A stretch of DNA of 42,596 nt, from assembly GCF_945869175.1 (NCBI RefSeq), contig NZ_CAMBNZ010000013.1, forward strand, positions 1-42,596, in the 5' to 3' direction. Shown here one piece after another: positions 32,999 to 41,561 of the stretch. This DNA is from Limnohabitans sp. Rim8. GTDB taxonomy: Bacteria > Pseudomonadota > Gammaproteobacteria > Burkholderiales > Burkholderiaceae_C. The first letter of the stretch is position 1, and each line of letters begins with the position of its first letter. A program made the position numbers and the translations under genes. The notes beneath the pieces were generated by a model. It was not told the DNA's origin. It ran no database searches and saw only the letters and a list, made by a program, of their open reading frames with translations.

Positions 32999-35161
32999 AT
33001 GCGCCTTCGTCAAATTGTTTTGTTGCTTTTGTTGGCGCTGGCCATCAGCTCGTTTGTGGCGCTGGACCTGGGACGTTTCTTGAGCTTTGAGCAACTCAAA
33101 GCCAGTCAGGCCAGTTTTGCGCTGCTGCACGCCGCGCAGCCGCTCGCGGTGGCGGCGCTGTATTGCCTGGTCTATGTGCTGGCGACAGCGTTGTCCATTC
33201 CGGGGGCCGTGATCATCACTTTGGCCGGTGGCGCGGTGTTTGGGTTTTGGCAAGGCTTGTTGATGGTGTCGTTTGCTTCCACCTTGGGTGCCACCTTGGC
33301 GTTTTTGGCGTCGCGCTTTTTGTTGCGCGACTGGATAGAGGCACGCTTTGGTCAGCGCCTGGCCGACATCAACGCAGGCGTGAAACGCGAGGGCGGTTTT
33401 TACCTCTTCACTTTGCGCCTGATTCCTGTCGTGCCGTTCTTCTTGATCAACCTGCTCATGGGCCTCACGCGCATGAAAGTGTGGACCTATTACTGGGTCA
33501 GCCAGATCGGCATGCTGGCGGGCACGGCGGTGTATGTGAATGCGGGCACGCAGTTGGCGCAGCTCGAATCGCTGCAGGGCATTTTGAGCCCCGCACTCTG
33601 GGCCAGTTTTGTGTTGTTGGGCCTCTTCCCGTTGATCGCGCGCCGCATTGTGGCCGCTTTGCAAAAGCGCCAGGTTTATGCCCGCTGGGCGGACCAACGC
33701 CCCCAAACTTTTGACCGCAACTTGATCGTCATCGGCGGCGGTGCGGGTGGTTTGGTCAGCGCCTACATCGCCGCAGCCGTGCAGGCCAAGGTCACGCTGA
33801 TCGAGGCGCACAAGATGGGCGGCGACTGCTTGAACTATGGCTGCGTGCCGAGCAAGGCGCTGATTAAGAGCGCCAAGCTGGCCCACCAGATGCGCCACGC
33901 GTCCCAATATGGCCTCAGCGACACCTCGCCCACCTTCAGTTTCAAGGCGGTCATGCAGCGGGTGCACGATGTGATCCAAGCCATTGAGCCGCATGACAGC
34001 ATCGAGCGTTACACCGGCTTGGGCGTGGAGGTCCTGCAGGGTTACGGCACGCTGGTGAACCCGTGGACGGTGGAGATTGCGCTCAACGCTGGCGGCACCC
34101 AGCGACTCACTGCCCGCAGCATCGTGATCGCCACCGGTGCCCGCCCCGTCGTGCCGCCCCTGCCCGGTTTGGACGCAGTCGGCTACGTGACCAGCGACAC
34201 CTTGTGGGACGAGTTTGCCCAACTCGACGAAATGCCCCAGCGATTGGTGGTGCTGGGCGGCGGCCCCATCGGTTGCGAGCTGGCGCAAAGCTTTGCGCGA
34301 TTGGGCTCACAAGTCACGCAAGTGGAAATGGGCGCACGTCTCATGGTGCGAGAAGACGAGGAGGTGAGTGCATTCGCCAAAGCGGCGCTCGAAGCCGACG
34401 GCGTCCAGGTCTTGACCGGCTGCAAGGCCTTGCGTTGCGAGTTGGTCAATGGCGAGAAAACTTTGGTGGTGGCGCATCTGGGTGCTGAAAAGCGCATCGT
34501 GTTCGATCGCTTGCTGTGTGCTGTGGGTCGGGTGGCGCGATTGCAGGGTTATGGCTTGGAAAACTTGGGCATAACCACACACCAAACGGTGCAGACCAAC
34601 GCGTACTTGCAAACCATCTACCCCAACATCTACGCCGCAGGCGATGTGGCGGGGCCTTTTCAGTTCACCCACACCGCCGCACACCAGGCTTGGTACGCAG
34701 CCGTCAACGCTTTGTTTGGCGAATGGAAGCTGTTCAAGGCCGATTACTCGGTGATTCCGTGGGCCACCTTCATCGACCCCGAGGTGGCGCGTGTGGGCCT
34801 GAACGAGCAAGAAGCCCAAGAGAAAAACATCCCGTATGAAGTGACGAAGTACGGCATCGACGATCTGGACCGCGCCATCGCAGACAGCGAGGCGCACGGC
34901 TTTGTGAAGGTGCTCACCGTGCCGGGCAAAGACAGGATTTTGGGTGTGACCATTGTCGGCACACACGCGGCAGATTTGTTGGCCGAGTACGTGCTGGCCA
35001 TGAAGCACGGCTTGGGTCTGAACCAGATCTTGGCCACCATCCACACCTACCCGACCCTGTCCGAGGCCAACAAATACGCGGCGGGCGAATGGAAGCGTGC
35101 CCATGCGCCGCAAAAGTTACTGTCTTGGGTGAAGAAATACCATGATTGGCGGCGTGGATGA
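32999..35161 (+). CDS. Fusion of TVP38/VTT membrane domain with FAD/NAD(P) disulfide oxidoreductase
   Basis: A 720-residue two-part protein. Residues 1-225 are a TVP38/TMEM64 (VTT, DedA-like) membrane domain with 'LSIPGAVIITLAGGAVFGFW' (66-85) and 'LRLIPVVPFFLINLLMG' (139-155). Residues about 240-720 are a class I pyridine-nucleotide disulfide oxidoreductase. FAD loop 'VIGGGAGGLVSAYIA', redox pair Cys277/Cys282 ('GGDCLNYGCVPSKAL'), NAD(P) loop 'LVVLGGGPIGCELAQSFARLG', FAD motif 'IYAAGDVAGP' and the C-terminal 'IHTYPTLSEANKYA' with its active His are intact. The oxidoreductase is nearest mercuric reductase/dihydrolipoamide dehydrogenase but lacks a heavy-metal domain. It is probably membrane-anchored and reduces an unknown disulfide, quinone or metal. 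The ATG at 32999 follows GGAAA. Confidence 0.9.
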   Translation: MRLRQIVLLLLLALAISSFVALDLGRFLSFEQLKASQASFALLHAAQPLAVAALYCLVYVLATALSIPGAVIITLAGGAVFGFWQGLLMVSFASTLGATLAFLASRFLLRDWIEARFGQRLADINAGVKREGGFYLFTLRLIPVVPFFLINLLMGLTRMKVWTYYWVSQIGMLAGTAVYVNAGTQLAQLESLQGILSPALWASFVLLGLFPLIARRIVAALQKRQVYARWADQRPQTFDRNLIVIGGGAGGLVSAYIAAAVQAKVTLIEAHKMGGDCLNYGCVPSKALIKSAKLAHQMRHASQYGLSDTSPTFSFKAVMQRVHDVIQAIEPHDSIERYTGLGVEVLQGYGTLVNPWTVEIALNAGGTQRLTARSIVIATGARPVVPPLPGLDAVGYVTSDTLWDEFAQLDEMPQRLVVLGGGPIGCELAQSFARLGSQVTQVEMGARLMVREDEEVSAFAKAALEADGVQVLTGCKALRCELVNGEKTLVVAHLGAEKRIVFDRLLCAVGRVARLQGYGLENLGITTHQTVQTNAYLQTIYPNIYAAGDVAGPFQFTHTAAHQAWYAAVNALFGEWKLFKADYSVIPWATFIDPEVARVGLNEQEAQEKNIPYEVTKYGIDDLDRAIADSEAHGFVKVLTVPGKDRILGVTIVGTHAADLLAEYVLAMKHGLGLNQILATIHTYPTLSEANKYAAGEWKRAHAPQKLLSWVKKYHDWRRG

Positions 35162-35332
35162 GCCCGGTTTCGACCTCTCAGTCATGGCCGGTGTTCATGC
35201 CCAACCCTTGAAAACCTTGCACGCGGCGTATGTGACAGCGTGTACCCGTGGACAGCACTATCATTTAACGAATGGCGGCACAGTTGAGCATGACTGTGAC
35301 GGCCACTTATTCAGGACCAGGAGAAGTTTTCC

Positions 35333-36607
35333 ATGAACAAGGACATGTCTGAAACATTGACGCGGGTAGGCCCTGGCACGCGCATGGGCAATCTGATGCG
35401 GCGTTATTGGGTGCCCGCTTTGACGACCAGCGAAATCGAGCTGGCCGACGGGCCACAAGTGCGCATTGAACTGCTGGGTGAAAAGCTGCTGGCCTTTCGC
35501 AACACCGATGGCAAAGCCTGCATGATCAGCGAGTTTTGTTCACACCGCGGGGTCTCGCTTTACTTTGGCCGCAACGAAGAAAACGGCATCCGCTGTGCCT
35601 ACCACGGCGTCAAATTTGACGGCAATGGCCACTGCGTGGACGTGCCCTCCAACCCCAAGGCTTGTGCGCACATGCACATCAAGGGCTACCCCTGCGTGGA
35701 GCGCGGCGGCATTGTCTGGACCTACATGGGGCCACCCGACAAAATGCCCGAGCCGCCTGAACTCGAGTGGTGTACCTTGCCACCAAGCCATGTGTTCGTG
35801 TCCAAGCGCCTTCAGTACTCCAGTTACCTGCAGGCCATGGAAGGGGGCATTGACACCGCCCACGTGTCGTATGTGCACCGCTATGAAGTGGACACGGACC
35901 CGATGCATCAGGGCGTCAAGGCCCTCGACTACATCAAGGCCGATGGCAACGTGGTGTTTGAAATCGAAAAGACCTCGTTTGGCATGAGTTTGTTTGGCCG
36001 TCGCATGGGCGAGCCCGACAGTTTTTACTGGCGCATCACCCAATGGTTGTTCCCTTGGTTCACCATGATTCCGCCGTTTGGCCACCATGCTTTGGGCGGC
36101 CACGCCTGGGTGCCAGTCAATGACCACGAGTGCTGGGCCTGGAGCATGAATTGGCAACCCAAGCAAGCGCTGAGCGCCGAAGAACATGAAGCGATGGCTG
36201 CGGGCAAAGGCATCCATGTCGAATACGCAGCCCCGGGCAGTTTTGTGCCCAAGGCCAACCGTGACAACGACTACCTGATGGACCGCAAGGCCCAACAGGA
36301 AAAACGGGCCTACAGTGGGGTGTTCGGTTTTTCGGCGCAAGACTACTCCTTGCAGGAAAGCATGGGCTCCATCCAGGACCATGCGGCCGAAAAACTCTTG
36401 CCAACCGACCGCGCCATTGCCATGGCACGTCGCATGCTGCACGATGCAGCAGTGGCGCTGGAGCAAGGCATCGAGCCGCCTGCATTGGACGCCTCCGAAC
36501 AACATGTTCGCCCTGCTGGTGTGTTGTTGCCCAAAGGCGATGACCCCATGGTGTGGGCCCAAAAGCACCTGGCCAATGGCCTGGATGAACCGGTTTTTTC
36601 GATCTGA
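35333..36607 (+). CDS. Rieske-type aromatic ring-hydroxylating oxygenase, phthalate dioxygenase-like
   Basis: A 424-residue oxygenase component. The Rieske [2Fe-2S] ligands are Cys69/His71 ('FCSHRG') and Cys88/His91 ('CAYHGVKFD'). The mononuclear iron site begins at 'GGIDTAHVSYVH', with Asp174, His177 and His182. The opening 'LTRVGPGTRMGNLMRRYWVPAL' is characteristic of the phthalate 4,5-dioxygenase/sulfobenzoate-type (alpha-only) group. Such enzymes hydroxylate or demethylate aromatic acids and need a separate ferredoxin-reductase, which is not adjacent here. An AGGAGAAG Shine-Dalgarno precedes the ATG. First gene of an operon with a Bug protein and an SDR. The substrate is not predictable. 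Confidence 0.93.
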   Translation: MNKDMSETLTRVGPGTRMGNLMRRYWVPALTTSEIELADGPQVRIELLGEKLLAFRNTDGKACMISEFCSHRGVSLYFGRNEENGIRCAYHGVKFDGNGHCVDVPSNPKACAHMHIKGYPCVERGGIVWTYMGPPDKMPEPPELEWCTLPPSHVFVSKRLQYSSYLQAMEGGIDTAHVSYVHRYEVDTDPMHQGVKALDYIKADGNVVFEIEKTSFGMSLFGRRMGEPDSFYWRITQWLFPWFTMIPPFGHHALGGHAWVPVNDHECWAWSMNWQPKQALSAEEHEAMAAGKGIHVEYAAPGSFVPKANRDNDYLMDRKAQQEKRAYSGVFGFSAQDYSLQESMGSIQDHAAEKLLPTDRAIAMARRMLHDAAVALEQGIEPPALDASEQHVRPAGVLLPKGDDPMVWAQKHLANGLDEPVFSI

Positions 36608-36645
36608 CGATTGCTCATTCCCCCCCACACACAACAGGAGACAAC

Positions 36646-37629
36646 ATGAAAAATTTCAACCGTCGGCAATGGACTGCATGGGCCCTGGCCAGTTTGGGTC
36701 TGGGTGCAGCGATGACTGCGAGCGCACAGGAATGGGCTCCGACCAAACCCGTGCGCATCATCGTGCCCATCACCGGCAGCACCAACGATGTCTTGGCCAG
36801 ACTCATTGCCCCCAAACTGCAAGAAGTTTTTGGGCAGCCTTTTGTGGTGGAAAACAAACCCGGTGCGGGCGGCAACATCGGTGCCGACATGGTGGCCAAG
36901 GCCGCGCCGGATGGCCATACCCTGTTGATTGGCTACAACGGCCCATTGGCCATCAACGTGGGCTTGTTCGACAAAATGCCCTACGACCCGGTCAAAGATC
37001 TGGCGCCGATCACCTTGATGGTCAAGGCGCCGCAATACCTGGTGGTCAACCCGGCATCGGGCATCACCAGCGTGAAGGACTTTGTCGAAAAAACCAAAGC
37101 CAACCCGAGCAAGTATTCCTATGGCTCGGTGGCCTTGGGCAGTGCCTCGCACTTGACCATGGAAATGTTCAAGTCGGCCGCAGGGTTTCACATCACGCAC
37201 ATTCCTTATCGGGGGGCGGGCCCGGCGGTCAGTGACCTGATTGCCGGCAACATTCAGGCTGGATTTTTTGTGCCTGGCAATGTGCAGCAATTTGCCAAGG
37301 AAGGTCGTCTGAAATTGCTGGCCACCTCGGGCCTCAAGCGCTTTGCGACCACGCCCGACATTCCCACCCTCAGCGAGTCGGGCTATCCTGACTTTGAAGC
37401 CACTTCGTGGATTGGCTTTCTCACCACCGGTGGGACACCTGCACCCATCATCGAGCGGTACCACCGCGAGATTGTGAAGATCGTGCGTTCGCCCGAAATC
37501 ACCAAACGCTTGCTGGACATGGAGTTTGAAATTGTGGCCACCACTCCCCATCAATTCCGCGACTGGATTGGCTCGGAAATCAAACGCTGGGGCAAAGTGA
37601 TCAAGGACACCGGCACCAAGGCGGAGTGA
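36646..37629 (+). CDS. Bug-family periplasmic substrate-binding protein
   Basis: A 327-residue Bug protein: signal peptide with 'FNRRQWTAWALASLGLG' ending near 'ASAQ', then 'KPVRIIVPITGSTNDVLARL', 'FVVENKPGAGGNIGADMVAK', 'LLIGYNGPLAINVGLF' and 'HIPYRGAGPAVSDLIAGNIQ'. It binds a small, often carboxylated, ligand. An AGGAGA Shine-Dalgarno precedes the ATG, 38 bp after the Rieske gene. Its stop overlaps the possible GTG of the SDR, so it probably captures the aromatic or related acid processed by these neighbours. Confidence 0.93.
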   Translation: MKNFNRRQWTAWALASLGLGAAMTASAQEWAPTKPVRIIVPITGSTNDVLARLIAPKLQEVFGQPFVVENKPGAGGNIGADMVAKAAPDGHTLLIGYNGPLAINVGLFDKMPYDPVKDLAPITLMVKAPQYLVVNPASGITSVKDFVEKTKANPSKYSYGSVALGSASHLTMEMFKSAAGFHITHIPYRGAGPAVSDLIAGNIQAGFFVPGNVQQFAKEGRLKLLATSGLKRFATTPDIPTLSESGYPDFEATSWIGFLTTGGTPAPIIERYHREIVKIVRSPEITKRLLDMEFEIVATTPHQFRDWIGSEIKRWGKVIKDTGTKAE

Positions 37630-37634
37630 CAGGC

Positions 37635-38414
37635 ATGGGCCAGCCACGATTGCGAGGACAAGTGGCGCTGATCACCGGTGCGGGTTCGGGCATTGGTGCG
37701 GCGACGGCGCAGATTTTTTGTCAGGAAGGCGCTTCGGTCTTTTTGGTGGATGCCGATGCGCAGGGCCTGCAGCGCACGCACCAAGCCATTGTGCAGGCTG
37801 TGCCCGAGGCCCGTGTGTTTTGCGCCCAGGCCGATGTGAGCGACCCCGAGCTGGCGCTGCAAGCCGTGGCCAGGTGCGTCAATGAGCTGGGGGGGCTGGA
37901 CATTCTGGTCAACAACGCGGCCATGCGTCAATACGCGGCAGCAGCCCAGGCGAGTGCGGCCGAATGGCATGCGATCGTTGGCGTGAACCTGGTGGGCATC
38001 ACGAATTACTGCCATGCCGCCTTGCCGCACCTGCGCAGCACGGGCCATGGCAGCATCGTCAATGTGTCGTCTTGTTATGCCGTCAAAGGGCGCAAAGGCA
38101 TGGCCCTGTACGACGCCACCAAGGCCGCACAGCTGGCCTTGACCCGCTCACTGGCGTTTGAAGAGGCGGCGCACGGTGTTCGCGTCAACGCGGTGTGCCC
38201 CGGTTCAACCTTGACCGATTTTCATGTGGGGCGGGCGCAAAAAATCGGCAAAAGCGTCGAGCAACTCAAGACCGAACGTCAGGACACTTCCTTGCTGCGC
38301 CGTTGGGCCACACCCGAAGAAATTGCCTGGCCCATTTTGTGGATGGCCTCTTCGGAGGGATCGTTCATCACCGGCAGCACCTTGATGGTGGACGGCGGCT
38401 TGCACATCGTTTGA
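37635..38414 (+). CDS. Short-chain dehydrogenase/reductase
   Basis: A 259-residue classical SDR: NAD(P) loop 'LITGAGSGIGAATAQIF', 'DILVNNAAM', catalytic Ser-Tyr-Lys in 'IVNVSSCYAVKGRKG...LYDATKAA' and C-terminal 'GSTLMVDGGLHIV'. Asp after the second strand ('LVDADAQ') favours NAD over NADP. It oxidises or reduces an alcohol/ketone, or dehydrogenates a cis-diol produced by the Rieske enzyme; the latter fits the operon. ATG 37635 has GGAG eight bases upstream; the alternative GTG at 37626 overlaps the Bug stop. Confidence 0.92.
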   Translation: MGQPRLRGQVALITGAGSGIGAATAQIFCQEGASVFLVDADAQGLQRTHQAIVQAVPEARVFCAQADVSDPELALQAVARCVNELGGLDILVNNAAMRQYAAAAQASAAEWHAIVGVNLVGITNYCHAALPHLRSTGHGSIVNVSSCYAVKGRKGMALYDATKAAQLALTRSLAFEEAAHGVRVNAVCPGSTLTDFHVGRAQKIGKSVEQLKTERQDTSLLRRWATPEEIAWPILWMASSEGSFITGSTLMVDGGLHIV

Positions 38415-38481
38415 GTGCGGCTGGATGGGGTCTGCAAAAATCAGAAATCCAGATGGATCCATTGGCCTAGGGGCGGCATGA

Positions 38482-39504
38482 TCAGTCGATTGAAGCTCCC
38501 GATGACTTGACGATTTGCCCCCAGCGCACGATGTCATCGTTCAGCAAGCTGGCAAATTGCTCGGGGGTGATGGGCGCTGCCAACTCAACGCCCTGTTGCT
38601 CCAGTTTGTCGCGCAGGTCTTTGGCCGCCAGGGTTTTGACCATGGCATCGTTGAGCTTGGCCGAGACCTCGGCAGGAACGCCAGACGGGCTGAACAGGCC
38701 AATCCACAAGGTGCCGGCGTAGCCGGGTACGGTCTCTGACAGCGCTGGCACATCGGGCAGGGCGGGGGAGCGCTTCGGGCTGCTCACCGCCAGGGCCTTG
38801 AGTTTGCCGGCTTTGATGTGGCTCAGTGAGGCTGGCAGGCTGGCAAACACAAAGGGCAATTGCCCCCCCAGCACGTCGTTCATGGCCGGGGCCACGCCCT
38901 TGTAGGGAACATGTTGCAACTGAATGCCCGCCATGCTGTTGAGCATTTCACCCAGCAGATGGTTCAGCGTGCCGTTGCCTGCCGAGGCGTACTGCAACTG
39001 ACCTGGTTTGCTCTTGGCTGCCGCAATCAGGTCCTGTACCGATTTGCCACTGAAGCCGGGGTGCGCCAACAGCACGTTGGGCACGGCGCCAATCAAAGCC
39101 ACAGGTTTGAAGTCTTTCACGGGGTCAAAGCCCGGGTTCTTGTACAGCGCCGGGTTGATCGCTTGGCTGCTGCTGATGGTCATGAGCAAGGTGTAGCCGT
39201 CTTTGGGGGCTTTGGCGGCAAACTGGGTGCCGATGTTGCCGCCTGCACCAGGTCGGTTTTCCACAGCGACTGGCGAGCCCAACACTTCCGAGAGCTTTTG
39301 ACTGACCAGGCGTCCGACGATGTCGTTGGTGCCACCAGCCGCTTGTGGCACCACCATCAGAATGGGGCGTTGAGGGTAGGCTGACTGGGCCTGTGCAACC
39401 CCCCAGGCCAGCAACATGCCCAATGCACCGGTGACCGTCTGGTTGAGCAGGCGTCGGCGTGAAAAAACGGTGTTCGACGCAGGTTTTGTGGCAAATGGCA
39501 ACAT
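38482..39504 (-). CDS. Bug-family periplasmic substrate-binding protein
   Basis: A 340-residue Bug protein on the minus strand. The signal 'FSRRRLLNQTVTGALGMLLA' ends near 'AQAQ'. The mature part shows 'RPILMVVPQAAGGTNDIVGR', 'VAVENRPGAGGNIGTQFAAK' and 'HVPYKGVAPAMNDVLGGQLP'. ATG 39504 has AAGGA seven bases upstream; the in-frame TTG at 39525 is less likely. It is convergent with the SDR and divergent from the CoA-transferase genes across a 189-bp shared promoter region. It is the third Bug paralogue in the window and clearly distinct from the other two. Confidence 0.93.
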   Translation of the reverse strand: MLPFATKPASNTVFSRRRLLNQTVTGALGMLLAWGVAQAQSAYPQRPILMVVPQAAGGTNDIVGRLVSQKLSEVLGSPVAVENRPGAGGNIGTQFAAKAPKDGYTLLMTISSSQAINPALYKNPGFDPVKDFKPVALIGAVPNVLLAHPGFSGKSVQDLIAAAKSKPGQLQYASAGNGTLNHLLGEMLNSMAGIQLQHVPYKGVAPAMNDVLGGQLPFVFASLPASLSHIKAGKLKALAVSSPKRSPALPDVPALSETVPGYAGTLWIGLFSPSGVPAEVSAKLNDAMVKTLAAKDLRDKLEQQGVELAAPITPEQFASLLNDDIVRWGQIVKSSGASID

Positions 39505-39693
39505 GGTGTGATCCTTTTCAAGCAATTCAAAATGCTGATCGAAAAGCCGAAAACAAGCTGCCTTGTGCGCGACACCCCTGAATGCTTGCGGGGTCTTTGG
39601 AAAGACGCCAAGGTGCCTCTGGTCTGGCTCGGGGTGGTGTGCAAATCAAGACGGTCAGGCTATGCTTGACGCTTCAACGGGGGGATGCATCAC

Positions 39694-40404
39694 ATGATCA
39701 ACAAGTTTGTCGACACGGTCAGCCAAGCGCTGGCGGGCACGGCCGATGGCGCCACCGTTTTGATCGGTGGCTTTGGCACAGCGGGCATTCCGGATGAGCT
39801 GATTGAGGGACTGATCGCGCAAGGCGCGCGTGACCTCACCTTGGTCAACAACAACGCCGGCAATGGCGAGCAGGGCCTGGCGGCATTGCTCAAAGCGGGC
39901 CGCGTGCGCAAAATCATTTGCAGTTTTCCAAGACAAGCCGACTCGCATGTTTTTGACGGTTTGTACCGCTCCGGCAAGCTGGAGTTGGAATTGGTGCCTC
40001 AAGGCAATCTGGCCGAACGCATCCGCGCTGCGGGTGCGGGCATTGGCGGGTTTTTCACGCCGACTGGCTATGGCACCGAGTTGGCCAAAAATGCCGATGG
40101 TTCAGCCAAAGAAACCCGCGAAATCCATGGCCGCATGTACGTCTACGAGACCCCCATCCATGGCGACCTCGCCCTCATCAAAGCCGAACGCGGTGACCGT
40201 TGGGGCAACCTCACGTACCGCAAAGCCGCACGCAACTTCGGCCCCATCATGGCGATGGCGGCGCGCAAAACCGTCGCTACCGTGCACGAGCAGGTGAGCC
40301 TTGGTGAGTTGGACCCCGAGACGGTGGTCACACCCGGGATCTTTGTTCAGGCCGTGGTCAAAATTGACCGTGTGGCCACCCAGGCCGGAGGCATCAAGAC
40401 ATGA
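39694..40404 (+). CDS. 3-oxoacid/3-oxoadipate CoA-transferase subunit A
   Basis: A 236-residue class I CoA-transferase alpha subunit: 'ATVLIGGFGTAGIPDELIEG' carries the CoA-binding G-x-G-x-x-G-x-P pattern, then 'LTLVNNNAG', 'GFFTPTGYGTELA' and 'GDLALIKAERGDRWGNLTYR'. It transfers CoA from succinyl-CoA to a 3-oxo acid (3-oxoadipate in PcaIJ, acetoacetate in ScoAB). ATG 39694 lies 9 nt after a GGGGGG element; ATG 39685 is too close to it. It overlaps subunit B by ATGA. The acceptor acid is undetermined, though PcaI-like length and an aromatic-acid setting favour 3-oxoadipate or a related diacid. Confidence 0.9.
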   Translation: MINKFVDTVSQALAGTADGATVLIGGFGTAGIPDELIEGLIAQGARDLTLVNNNAGNGEQGLAALLKAGRVRKIICSFPRQADSHVFDGLYRSGKLELELVPQGNLAERIRAAGAGIGGFFTPTGYGTELAKNADGSAKETREIHGRMYVYETPIHGDLALIKAERGDRWGNLTYRKAARNFGPIMAMAARKTVATVHEQVSLGELDPETVVTPGIFVQAVVKIDRVATQAGGIKT

Positions 40405-41045
40405 GCTACAACCGACGCAGCAAAGACGAATTGGCCGCCCGCGTGGCGCAAGACATCCCCGAAGGGGCCACCGTGAATCTGGGCATTGGCCAACCCACCT
40501 TGGTGGCCAACCATATCCCCGCCTCCCGCGAAGTCCTCTTGCACAGTGAAAACGGCATCCTGGGCATGGGCCCGGCCCCGGCCAAAGGCCAAGAAGACTT
40601 CGACCTGATCAACGCCGGCAAACAGCCCGTCACCTTGCTGCCTGGCGGTGCGTTTTTTCACCATGCCGACAGCTTTGCCATGATGCGCGGTGGCCACTTG
40701 GACATCTGCGTGCTGGGCGCTTTTCAGGTCAGCGCTGCGGGTGACCTGGCCAACTGGCACACCGGAGAGCCCGATGCGATCCCGGCTGTGGGCGGCGCCA
40801 TGGACTTGGCCATTGGGGCCAAGCAAACCTGGGTGATGATGGACTTGCTGACCAAACAAGGACAAAGCAAATTGGTCCAAGCGTGCACTTATCCGCTGAC
40901 GGGCATTGGTTGTGTCAAAAGGGTCTACACCGATCTGGCCACGCTGGCTTGCACGCCCAACGGTTTGGTGGTGATCGATACCGTTGAGGGCTTGGAGATC
41001 GATGCGCTTGCGGCCTTGATTGGCCTGCCCCTGAAAGCTGCGTGA
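40401..41045 (+). CDS. 3-oxoacid/3-oxoadipate CoA-transferase subunit B
   Basis: A 214-residue beta subunit partnering the previous protein. It has 'VNLGIGQPTLVANHIP', the catalytic glutamate in 'LHSENGILGMGP', 'LPGGAFFHHADSFAMMRGGH', and 'AIGAKQTWVMMDLLTK'. The glutamate forms the acyl-glutamyl-CoA intermediate. It is translationally coupled to subunit A. It ends 6 bp before the convergent flavin reductase stop, so little room exists for a terminator. Confidence 0.92.
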   Translation: MSYNRRSKDELAARVAQDIPEGATVNLGIGQPTLVANHIPASREVLLHSENGILGMGPAPAKGQEDFDLINAGKQPVTLLPGGAFFHHADSFAMMRGGHLDICVLGAFQVSAAGDLANWHTGEPDAIPAVGGAMDLAIGAKQTWVMMDLLTKQGQSKLVQACTYPLTGIGCVKRVYTDLATLACTPNGLVVIDTVEGLEIDALAALIGLPLKAA

Positions 41046-41051
41046 CGGCTT

Positions 41052-41561
41052 TCAGGCCTGCAAAGCCTGCTGTACCAACGGTGGGCTGGTGGTGACCCAC
41101 TCGCCATCACGGTACAGCAAGGGAATGGCCGAGTCGTTGCAATGTCCAGAAATGACTTCACCAATCATCAGGCAGTGCGTGTTTTCCTGAACTTGCCGGA
41201 TCAGGCGGCATTCCAGGCTCATGACGGCATGGCGCAGGCAGGGCGAGTCAGAATCAAAGGCTTGCCAATGGGCCTCATCAAACCGTTCATCGCCAAACAC
41301 TTGGGCCTGGCCCGCAAACAGCTTGGCCAAATCGACGTGTTCGACCGAAAGGGTATTCACACTGAACACCTGGTTGTCGGTCATGTGTGCGTAAGAAAAA
41401 GCATTGCGGTTGATGGCGCAGACCACCGTGGGCGGCTCCGCCGTCAAAGACATGAAGGCCGAGACCGTCATGCCGGTTCGATGGGGTGCTTTACCCGTGG
41501 CAATGATGTTCACCGCAGCCGGATGCTTGCGCATCAATTGCAGAAATGCTTTCGGGTTCAT
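41052..41561 (-). CDS. Flavin reductase (HpaC-like) for a two-component monooxygenase
   Basis: A 169-residue flavin reductase-like FMN-binding split-barrel protein. 'VNIIATGKAPHRTGMTVSAF' and 'SLTAEPPTVVCAINRNAFSY' bind flavin, 'FSVNTLSVEHVDLAKLFAG' follows, and 'ENTHCLMIGEVISG' and 'PLLYRDGEW' close the domain. Such proteins use NAD(P)H to reduce FMN or FAD, which is handed to a partner monooxygenase. It starts within the stop codon of the luciferase-like monooxygenase (ATGA), making that its probable partner. Confidence 0.92.
   Translation of the reverse strand: MNPKAFLQLMRKHPAAVNIIATGKAPHRTGMTVSAFMSLTAEPPTVVCAINRNAFSYAHMTDNQVFSVNTLSVEHVDLAKLFAGQAQVFGDERFDEAHWQAFDSDSPCLRHAVMSLECRLIRQVQENTHCLMIGEVISGHCNDSAIPLLYRDGEWVTTSPPLVQQALQA

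Noticed and set aside
39574..39594. ACCCC/GGGGT inverted repeat in the CoA-transferase promoter region as an operator
   Set aside because: Only five pairs with an 11-nt spacer; expected often by chance in GC-rich DNA.
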